5,551 nucleotides of DNA, from NCBI GenBank assembly GCA_027618625.1, contig JAQCER010000289.1:1-5551 (forward strand), in the 5' to 3' direction. The notes below the pieces were generated by a model. It searched no databases. It was not told where the DNA came from and saw only the letters and a list, made by a program, of their open reading frames with translations. The stretch is from Verrucomicrobiota bacterium (lineage in GTDB: Bacteria; Verrucomicrobiota; Verrucomicrobiia; Verrucomicrobiales; DEV007). The translations under genes were made by a program, and so were the position numbers. Shown in pieces: positions 1-5,551 of this stretch. Position 1 is the first letter of the stretch, and each line of letters starts with the position of its first letter.

Positions 1-10
1 AAGGTTCCCT

Positions 11-1150
11 TCACCGTGCCGAAAATTTGTGGACGGTGGTGTGAGTATAAGTGGCACCCGGGCGGAGTACAACCGAAGGAAACGCTTTCTGGTTGGGGGA
101 GTCGGGGAAGTGCTGCGTCTCAAGGCAGAGTGCTCCGCGCTTTTCATAAGTTTTCCCACCCTTACCGGAGAGGCCGTTGAGGAAATTACCGGTGTAAAAT
201 TGAACACCTGGTTCGGTCGTGCTGATCTCCATTACTCTGCCCGACTTCGGATCATGGACGACGGCTGCAGGACGCAGAGTGCCGGGCTTGCCGTTGACGA
301 CGAAGTTGTGGTCGTAGCCCAAGCCGTACTTGATCTGGGTATCAGCGGCATCAATGCGCTGGCCGATTGGTGTCGCTTTGCGGAAATCGAAAGGTGTTCC
401 CTCGACGGATGCGAGTTCGCCGATCGGAATTGCTGTGGCATCGGTGGGTGTGAATTTGTCAGCGAACAGGGTGAGGTTGTGATCGAGAATGGTTCCGTTC
501 CCGTTGCCTCCCAGGTTAAAGTAGGAATGATTGGTCAGATTGATGACCGTGGCTTTATCGGTCGTCGCCTTGTAGTCAACCTGCAGTGCATTGTCTTTTG
601 TCAGAGTGTAGGTCACCTCCATGCTGAGGGCACCAGGATAACCTTCGTCACCGTCCGGGCTGGTGTGTTTGAACGTCACCGATGGGCCTTGCGAAGATTC
701 TTTGGTAGATGCTTTCCAAACTTGCTTGTCGAACCCCTTCAGTCCTCCGTGCAGATGGTTGACATCGTTGTTTACTGCGAGCGTGTATTCCTCTCCTTCA
801 AGAGTGAACTTGCCTTTGGCGATTCGGTTTGCATAGCGACCGGTAATACAGCCAAAGTAAGGGCTCTTCTCTTCATACTCGGCGAGGGTGTCAAAGCCGA
901 GGACGACATCAGCCATCTGGCCAGACTTGTCCGGAACGTTGAGCGAAACCACAGTCCCGCCATAGGTCATGATATCGGCACTGAGACCACTGGCATTCTT
1001 CAGCGTATAGATTTCAACGGCCTTGCCGTCTTTTGTGTTGCCGAAAGGTTTTTTCGAGATGCTCGCGGCACCCTGGGCGTTTGCTGTCATACAATACAGA
1101 GCGAGGGTAAGAGGAAGAGTGATGAGATTTTGAAAGGAATGCAATTTCAT
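11..1150 (-). CDS. galM: Exported aldose 1-epimerase (galactose mutarotase family)
   Basis: This 379-residue protein belongs to the galactose mutarotase family, which interconverts alpha and beta anomers of aldoses such as galactose and glucose. The family signatures are all present: GRYANRI (residues 104-110), NHLHGG (131-136), NLTNHSYFNLGG (204-215), GYDHNF (279-284) and LETQHFPDSPN (343-353). By comparison with characterised mutarotases, the catalytic residues are intact: His134 and His208 as the histidine pair, Asp280 for substrate binding and Glu344 as the base. Residues 1-25 form a Sec signal peptide, with a hydrophobic core around residues 9-20 and probable cleavage after TANA, so the mature enzyme of about 354 residues should be periplasmic or secreted. 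Cys20 is not in a lipobox. Many bacterial GalM proteins are cytoplasmic, so the export is notable. The start is ATG at 1150, 38 bp after the upstream stop, with no clear Shine-Dalgarno sequence. The substrate is not known. The symbol denotes the family only. Confidence 0.93.
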   Translation of the reverse strand: MKLHSFQNLITLPLTLALYCMTANAQGAASISKKPFGNTKDGKAVEIYTLKNASGLSADIMTYGGTVVSLNVPDKSGQMADVVLGFDTLAEYEEKSPYFGCITGRYANRIAKGKFTLEGEEYTLAVNNDVNHLHGGLKGFDKQVWKASTKESSQGPSVTFKHTSPDGDEGYPGALSMEVTYTLTKDNALQVDYKATTDKATVINLTNHSYFNLGGNGNGTILDHNLTLFADKFTPTDATAIPIGELASVEGTPFDFRKATPIGQRIDAADTQIKYGLGYDHNFVVNGKPGTLRPAAVVHDPKSGRVMEISTTEPGVQFYTGNFLNGLSGKGGKTYEKRGALCLETQHFPDSPNQKAFPSVVLRPGATYTHTTVHKFSAR

Positions 1151-1188
1151 GAATTCTAGAGCTGTTTGAACGGGGTTTTTAATGATGG

Positions 1189-2175
1189 TTAGATGCCAAA
1201 TGCTTTCTGCATTTGTTCGCGGACTTTGGTGAGTCTGGCAAGGTCGCCTCCACCTACTTCCGCAGTGGCCCAGCCTGTAAAGTTGGTCTCGTCGAGGGCC
1301 TTTCGCACGTCTGCCCAGGGAAGGTCGCCCTCCACAATGTCCGTGAAGTTATCGTCTTTGCGGCTGAATCCCTTGACGTCCAGCTTTACGGTGCGGCGGC
1401 CGAAAGCGCGAAGCCAGTCGCCCGGTTGCCCATACTTCCAGTGGTTTCCAATATCAAAATACATGCCAACCCACGGGCTGTTGAAGCTGTCGACAAATTT
1501 GATGAATTTGTCAGGGGTCTGTTCCGGCGGCGCATCGTGATCGTAGAACATCTTGTTCCAGACGTTCTCAAACAAGATCGGCTGACCGAGCGATGCTGCC
1601 AATGGCAACAACGATTTCACTTCTGCCCGGCAACGTTCCTCGATTTCCTCGGCGGGACCATCGTCGCCTTTCCCGAGGACAATGAGCACGCCGTTTCCTC
1701 CAGCGGCATGCGACAGCCGGATGCAGTGGGCAATGTTTTTGGCGCTGGTGGCACGCTCTTCAGGATTCGCGCTGGTGAGTCTTTGATTCCAGTGGGCGTG
1801 ATTGATTGCGTTGTGAACGAACACTCCCGATTTCTTCACGGCTTCGCGGGCCTCTTCCAATGTATGGGCACCAGCCTGATCGAAATCCACTCCATCGAAC
1901 CCAGCATCTCCCGCCATGCTCAAGCGATCGGTCAGGGACAGAGGGCGCCCGTCCAGATTATCGGGGATCATACCGAGTTTCGGAGACAGAAGAATTCGAT
2001 TTGCAGACTGCGGGACGACGATGCCAGACTTCTCGTTGGCGTCTGACGTTTTAACCTCATCGTCGCCGAATACAACCGTTGCTGGAAGTGCGACAGCAGT
2101 AGCCGCTCCGGCGGATAAGAATTGGCGTCTGGAAACAGTGCTGGGAGTGGTCATTGGAGTAGCGGGTTCGTTCAT
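1189..2175 (-). CDS. Tat-exported TIM-barrel sugar (phosphate) isomerase/epimerase family protein
   Basis: This is a xylose-isomerase-like TIM-barrel protein, 328 residues from the ATG at 2175. The family contains metal-dependent sugar isomerases and epimerases, and the exact substrate cannot be read from sequence. The N-terminus carries a twin-arginine signal, SRRQFLSAGAA, followed by a hydrophobic run ending near VVFG, so export as a folded protein is expected. Numbered from the alternative GTG at 2283, the likely metal ligands are Glu239 (FENVWN), Asp277 (YFDIGNH) and Glu342 (AEVGGG). The usual H-x-K-D strand is replaced by KLDVKG, with Asp302 near the histidine position. Three starts are possible: GTG at 2283, which overlaps the preceding stop as GTGA; ATG at 2175, with a weak AGAGAA 6 nt upstream; and ATG at 2154. 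The 36-residue extension from the GTG does not resemble protein of this family and would push the Tat motif to residue 51, so the ATG at 2175 is preferred. Family assignment is firm, the start less so. Confidence 0.88.
   Translation of the reverse strand: MNEPATPMTTPSTVSRRQFLSAGAATAVALPATVVFGDDEVKTSDANEKSGIVVPQSANRILLSPKLGMIPDNLDGRPLSLTDRLSMAGDAGFDGVDFDQAGAHTLEEAREAVKKSGVFVHNAINHAHWNQRLTSANPEERATSAKNIAHCIRLSHAAGGNGVLIVLGKGDDGPAEEIEERCRAEVKSLLPLAASLGQPILFENVWNKMFYDHDAPPEQTPDKFIKFVDSFNSPWVGMYFDIGNHWKYGQPGDWLRAFGRRTVKLDVKGFSRKDDNFTDIVEGDLPWADVRKALDETNFTGWATAEVGGGDLARLTKVREQMQKAFGI
2146..2159 (-). repeat. 14-bp repeat copy 2, spanning the ATG at 2154 of the TIM-barrel gene
   Basis: This is identical to the copy at 5466-5479 (CTCCAATGACCACT on the coding strand). 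The ATG at 2154 would give an N-terminus MTTPSTVSRRQFLS, with the twin arginines at residues 9-10, a typical position for a Tat signal. It is therefore a competing start to the ATG at 2175. Confidence 0.6.
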
Positions 2176-2279
2176 GGCAAGTTCTCTGAATTTGCAAGAA
2201 ATAGCCGACGAGCGCCGTGTGGGCAAGAACTCGTGATTTCCTTGTGTGCAAAAGCCCCAGGTGGCGTTGGCGTTGCTCG
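2176..2279. other. Intergenic spacer between the CotH-like and TIM-barrel genes
   Basis: This stretch of about 104 bp lies between the TGA of the CotH-like gene and the preferred ATG of the TIM-barrel gene. It stays open in frame with the TIM-barrel gene back to a GTG at 2283, but the encoded 36 residues look non-native. A short tandem GGCGTT duplication lies near 2263-2274 on the plus strand. No stem followed by a T-run was found, so no terminator is called and read-through is expected. Confidence 0.5.
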
Positions 2280-5200
2280 TCACTTTCCCGGACCTCCACC
2301 GAGTTGAGTAGAGGCCGTCCAGCTTGCAGGATTCTCAGCAGCCGTCACAGGAAGCACGCGGGAAAGGCTGTATCCGCCGCCGTCTGGGGTAGTTGGCCAG
2401 GGTGCTTTGTCATCATAGGTAACCGTCTCGACGATCGCCCCGGCAGCATCCACTAGGCGCACTGTGTCGCCACTGTTTCCAAGTCGAAAATCGAATTCCC
2501 CTGTGACATTGCTGACATCGGAATACGCGATCGAGAAGGCTTCCAGATCCGCAGCAAGCACCAGCTTCCCACCCGCAGGAAGGGTGGTTGCTGCGGGTAC
2601 GGGGAAAACGTTGTCGTCTGACTGATCGTAGATTTTCCAGCCGCTGATATCGATCGGTGCGTCACCACTGTTCCAAATTTCGAGCCACTCTCCTCCAAAT
2701 TGTCTGTCCGCTGGGTGATAGTGAATCTCGCTGATCTTTACCGCGGCATTTGCCGGATCAACGATGGCAGGTTGGAAGGTTGCTGTGACACTAGCGATGC
2801 CTCCTGTCGAGATGGCGGCAACGGTGGCGCCATCATTGTCCGCGACGTCTCCAGTCCACGAACTGAGCACCCACCCGGGCTTGGGCAGCGGACTGAGTGC
2901 GGGCGGGAAGTCCTCGAAATAGGCACCGCTCCAGGGAACAGCTACGGTTCCGGTTACCGCTATCGTATTGACCAGAACTGCTCCCGAACCAGCGGGATCC
3001 ACGGAGACCCTGAGGTCACCGCTGCCCTTCTCAAGCTTGAAGTGGCTGATTAGGTCGCTGCGCAGTTTGCCTGGACGCTCAGCTGCGTAGTCACGCATCC
3101 CTTGCACGTGAGTTTCCCAAAGCTCTTGGGTGAGCGGGGCGTCTTCTTCTTTGTAAGGATGGTCGAAGCCACGCTGCTGAATTCCAGCCCAGCTCCAGCG
3201 CGCAAGATGGTCAGGGATCTCGTCCCGAATGGGCGCCGCCATTGTATCGATGCGGGTCGTCACATAGTCGCTCGAAAAGGTACTGTTCAGCAAGTCTGCG
3301 CAACGAAGGATGAAGCGGGCTCTGAACCCGTCATTGTCGAGCATCTTGCGCAGCAGCACCGTGCGTCCTCCCTCATTTGGCCAGCCAGTGCCAGCACCTG
3401 CTGAATTGGTATAGAAATCGAACATATTCTCGTAGTCGGAAAAGTCCCGTTTCATCGCCGGGAGGTAGACCTCTGGTTTCCACAAGTTGAAACCGTAGTC
3501 CTGATCGTAAACGATCCATCGAAACTTCCCTCCAGCGATCTTCGGTCGCCAGCACTTGATATTGCCGATGTCGAAATTCTGGAAGAAGATCACCGACAGG
3601 TGGTAGTCGATAAAATTGTCGATGTGCAGGTAGTTATCCTCCACGAATTGGTAGTTCGCAGGATCGCTCATGTTGCGGCCACTGATGTAGTTGCGCATCT
3701 TGGTGTATTCACTGGCGCTGCCGGCGTTCGCTGAACCGTAGCCCTCGATCATGTCTACCTGGTTTTCGGGCACTCCATGATTGGACTCGACGTAGTGCTC
3801 GCTGAGCTTTTCACGAATGTTGTAGATCCCCCAATAGTCGCCGTTGATATAAACGACAGTTGGGCGGTAGCCTTGGGTATCGAGCCCGATGTCTCTGGAA
3901 AGGCTGGTGAGCATCGCGTCCCTGAACAGGGTGAAATTGCTGTTCACGAAGTAGCTGCCATACGATGCTGGTGTGCCGAATGCGCGAATCTCAGATCGTG
4001 GCACCGTGAGGTGGGTGCTCTGGTTGTCGTTCCCGGAGTTGCGAAGCACGAAGCTCTCGAACGAAGTGATCTCCTTATCGGGAAACAACTGATGTTGGAT
4101 GCGTCCGGTGCCGCGCCGCGCTCGGGCGAAAACAGCGAACGATTTCTGCGCATACCCGCGGGATCCGTAGCCGCCAAAGATCTTCAGCCCCAGCACCTCG
4201 TTGAAGGCCTCGGACTTGTCATCCTCGTACATTTCAATATTGGCATCGATCTCACGATCCTTCCAGGCATTCGAATTCGACCACGGAAAGGTCCCGATGA
4301 TGCGTCCAGTGCGGGAGAACAGGCTGTTGCCAAAACCGTAGAGCGCGCCATTGCGGAACTCGAACTCCCCCGGTTCTGCGGCTATCGAAATCACCGGCAA
4401 TGTATGATCGACGCCAATGAAATAGGTGGCGGTGGCTGATTCGCTTTGACTGCCATCGGCACCGATCGAAATCGCTCGGAGAAGTGAGGTGCGATCCAGC
4501 AGCAGCGGGCCAGCCGCGATGGCACTGGTCGCTGCCTTCGGCTCTGAGCCGTCGAGCGTGTAGTAGACCAGGTCACCAGGATGCGAGGATTCCAGTGCAG
4601 TTTTGACCGGAGCATCGTAGAACCCTGCGGCAACTGCATAGACAGGAGGCTGCACATAGGGAGCAGGAAGGCTGCCGTTGGTGGGGATGTTAGGCGCACC
4701 AGGAGTCGCCAGCGGTGTCCCATCGAACGCGTGCCACGCAAGAGGACTGTCGACATTGCGGCCGAGAGAGTCATTGCTCGCCAGTGGCCCGGGAGAAATG
4801 CGATCGATCACGATTCCTGCGGGGTTGCTCAAAACGATTGGCTCGCGGCCGTTGCTCAATCGGAAATTCGTGTGTGGGCTTGTGGCTGCGCTGCCAGCCC
4901 TGTCCTTGCCCGAAAGGAAAACGACGAGATAGCCGCCAGCTGGAATGATCTTTCCTGAAAAAGTCCACTGCAAAGGTGATGCCATACGGTCGGACAAACC
5001 GAAGCCCGATAGATCCGCGTCGACTGCACCACGGTTGTGGAGTTCCACCCAGTCACCGAACTCGCCGTCCTCGTCAGCCAGTGTAGTCGCATTGTTAGAC
5101 ATCACTTCGTTGAGCACAACCGAGTGCCAACCCCCTGGCCACTCAGCGATGCGGTAGTATCCGCTGTGAGTTGCTGCCGTGCGCGATCGGAACACCAGCC

Positions 5201-5486
5201 GACCATTTGCCTCGCTGGCTTCCCTCAGCGAGCCATACACAGGTCGCCATTCCTCCGACTCCGGATCAGCCGAGAATTCCAACAAGTAGGTCATGTCTGG
5301 CGACGGGACATCCACCGAGATTGCAACTTCGTCGGTGCCGACCAATCGCGAGCCAACAATCTGAAAGTTTACAGCGGCCTGTCCCGAGGCAGGCGGTGCC
5401 AGAATGGTTCCCGCCATTTGGCACAAGCATGTGAGCAGAATCAGGCGACGGTTCGGTAGGCGGGCAGTGGTCATTGGAGCCAGCAT
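2280..5486 (-). CDS. Secreted multidomain CotH-kinase family protein with two lamin-tail domains
   Basis: This 1068-residue protein starts with a Sec signal (RLPNRRLILLTC..., cleavage near ASG-QA, residues 35-37). The modules that follow are: a beta-rich Y-x-L-E-x-S...YYRI module (about 39-115); a lamin-tail domain (about 118-265, with VVLNEVMSNN and GDWVELHNRG); a chitobiase-C-terminal/Fn3-associated module (about 282-358, with YYTLDGSEPK); a CotH kinase-like domain (from about 362, with GDYWGIYNIREKLSEHY at 549-565, NFDIGNIKCWRP at 637-648 and WIVYDQDYGFN at 657-667); a helical tail to about 818; a bacterial-repeat-like beta module (about 824-907); and a second lamin-tail domain (about 914-1066). 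CotH of Bacillus is a spore-coat protein kinase; Asp661 and Asp663 in YDQDYGF are candidate metal-binding residues. Kinase activity here is unproven, and adhesion or binding is equally possible. No PEP-CTERM, LPXTG or lipobox anchor is visible. Met5 (5474) is an alternative start. It is the first gene of the visible cluster. Domain family confidence is high and function confidence is low. Confidence 0.9.
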   Translation of the reverse strand: MLAPMTTARLPNRRLILLTCLCQMAGTILAPPASGQAAVNFQIVGSRLVGTDEVAISVDVPSPDMTYLLEFSADPESEEWRPVYGSLREASEANGRLVFRSRTAATHSGYYRIAEWPGGWHSVVLNEVMSNNATTLADEDGEFGDWVELHNRGAVDADLSGFGLSDRMASPLQWTFSGKIIPAGGYLVVFLSGKDRAGSAATSPHTNFRLSNGREPIVLSNPAGIVIDRISPGPLASNDSLGRNVDSPLAWHAFDGTPLATPGAPNIPTNGSLPAPYVQPPVYAVAAGFYDAPVKTALESSHPGDLVYYTLDGSEPKAATSAIAAGPLLLDRTSLLRAISIGADGSQSESATATYFIGVDHTLPVISIAAEPGEFEFRNGALYGFGNSLFSRTGRIIGTFPWSNSNAWKDREIDANIEMYEDDKSEAFNEVLGLKIFGGYGSRGYAQKSFAVFARARRGTGRIQHQLFPDKEITSFESFVLRNSGNDNQSTHLTVPRSEIRAFGTPASYGSYFVNSNFTLFRDAMLTSLSRDIGLDTQGYRPTVVYINGDYWGIYNIREKLSEHYVESNHGVPENQVDMIEGYGSANAGSASEYTKMRNYISGRNMSDPANYQFVEDNYLHIDNFIDYHLSVIFFQNFDIGNIKCWRPKIAGGKFRWIVYDQDYGFNLWKPEVYLPAMKRDFSDYENMFDFYTNSAGAGTGWPNEGGRTVLLRKMLDNDGFRARFILRCADLLNSTFSSDYVTTRIDTMAAPIRDEIPDHLARWSWAGIQQRGFDHPYKEEDAPLTQELWETHVQGMRDYAAERPGKLRSDLISHFKLEKGSGDLRVSVDPAGSGAVLVNTIAVTGTVAVPWSGAYFEDFPPALSPLPKPGWVLSSWTGDVADNDGATVAAISTGGIASVTATFQPAIVDPANAAVKISEIHYHPADRQFGGEWLEIWNSGDAPIDISGWKIYDQSDDNVFPVPAATTLPAGGKLVLAADLEAFSIAYSDVSNVTGEFDFRLGNSGDTVRLVDAAGAIVETVTYDDKAPWPTTPDGGGYSLSRVLPVTAAENPASWTASTQLGGGPGK
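5466..5479 (-). repeat. 14-bp repeat copy 1, spanning Met5 of the CotH-like gene
   Basis: On the coding strand this reads CTCCAATGACCACT, with the ATG (5474) being the in-frame Met5 codon. The identical 14 bases occur at 2146-2159, where the ATG is also an in-frame methionine just ahead of the Tat motif of the next gene. The match at both N-termini hints that these methionines may be true starts, though chance cannot be excluded. Confidence 0.6.
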
Positions 5487-5494
5487 ATCCCCGG

Positions 5495-5511
5495 GAAGCT
5501 GTCGCCGCTTC
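5495..5511 (-). other. Short inverted repeat in the leader of the CotH-like gene
   Basis: On the coding strand GAAGC and GCTTC flank a 7-nt loop (GGCGACA), and the structure ends 8 nt before the ATG at 5486. A 5-bp stem is weak and can arise by chance. If formed in the mRNA it would sit over the ribosome binding region, where no canonical Shine-Dalgarno sequence is seen. Confidence 0.3.
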
Positions 5512-5521
5512 GCGCCTGTTC

Positions 5522-5545
5522 GGGTATAACGCAGGGTATAACGCA
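5522..5545. repeat. Perfect 12-bp tandem duplication upstream of the CotH-like gene
   Basis: The unit GGGTATAACGCA occurs twice back to back (5522-5533 and 5534-5545) with no mismatch. On the coding strand it reads TGCGTTATACCC twice, ending about 36 nt before the ATG at 5486. Each copy contains TATACC, which matches four of six positions of a -10 hexamer, but no -35 element can be placed convincingly. It could be a regulator binding site, a duplicated promoter element or simple replication slippage. The repeat itself is certain and its role is unknown. Confidence 0.85.
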
Positions 5546-5551
5546 GATCCG

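Noticed and set aside
29..1159. A plus-strand open frame of 376 codons running antisense to nearly all of the mutarotase gene.
   Set aside because: The minus strand encodes an unmistakable mutarotase with all catalytic motifs. The antisense translation shows no recognisable domain, and its openness follows from the codon usage of the real gene.
1151..1162. GAATTCTAGAGC just ahead of the mutarotase start resembles fused EcoRI and XbaI cloning sites.
   Set aside because: Two overlapping restriction sites in 10 bp can occur naturally, and there is no vector sequence around them.
1151..1188. Possible terminator between the TIM-barrel and mutarotase genes.
   Set aside because: There is an A-run and a C-run on the coding strand but no GC-rich stem followed by T residues.
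1213..2046. A plus-strand open frame of 277 codons antisense to the TIM-barrel gene.
   Set aside because: It mirrors the frame of a clear family member, lacks recognisable motifs and has no independent start signals.
2187..2228. The minus-strand translation FLPTRRSSAI resembles the FPTRRSSDL peptide produced when Illumina adapter sequence is left in assemblies.
   Set aside because: At the DNA level several mismatches and a gap separate it from the adapter, and the flanks continue normally on both sides. Chance similarity is more likely than contamination, although it is a further reason to distrust the GTG-initiated extension.
2284..2330. Possible C-terminal sorting signal at the end of the CotH-like protein (PEP-CTERM or similar).
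   Set aside because: The tail ends in a glycine-rich GGGPGK with no hydrophobic helix and no basic cluster, so no anchor can be called.
3777..4439. A plus-strand open frame of 220 codons inside the CotH-like gene.
   Set aside because: It overlaps the conserved CotH domain on the other strand and has no protein-like family features.

Overview
The window holds three complete protein-coding genes, all on the minus strand and closely packed, so transcription runs from the right edge to the left. In order of transcription they are: a large secreted multidomain protein of the CotH-kinase/lamin-tail class (5486 to 2280), a Tat-exported TIM-barrel sugar isomerase/epimerase-like protein (about 2175 to 1189), and an exported aldose 1-epimerase (1150 to 11). 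The gaps are about 104 bp (or a 4-bp overlap if an upstream GTG start is used) and 38 bp. No convincing intrinsic terminator was seen between the genes, so a single transcription unit is plausible but not proven. No RNA gene, mobile element, CRISPR array or phage signature was found.

The likely source is a bacterium of the Planctomycetota-Verrucomicrobiota group, more probably Verrucomicrobiota. This is inferred from gene content. Secreted proteins that combine lamin-tail, chitobiase-C-terminal-like and CotH domains, exported TIM-barrel sugar isomerases with a SRRQFL-type Tat signal, and exported galactose mutarotases are all typical of that group. The N-terminal module of the large protein has the pattern Y-x-L-E-x-S-x-D...W...YYRI, which resembles a module I associate with verrucomicrobial secreted proteins. 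The DNA is moderately GC-rich and shows no obvious change in composition across the window. None of the three genes has a strong AGGAGG-type ribosome binding site.

All three products carry an export signal: Sec type for the first and third, Tat type for the second. The last two genes encode two different classes of sugar-interconverting enzyme, both predicted to work outside the cytoplasm. The simplest reading is a small cell-envelope carbohydrate-processing unit led by a large extracellular protein that may bind, or possibly phosphorylate, a target. The link between the CotH protein and the sugar enzymes rests only on gene order.

The right edge (5487-5551) is the only non-coding upstream region. 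It holds a perfect 12-bp tandem duplication and a small inverted repeat ahead of the first gene. A promoter may lie there or beyond the window. The left edge stops 10 bp after the mutarotase stop codon, so downstream genes and the end of the transcript are not visible.
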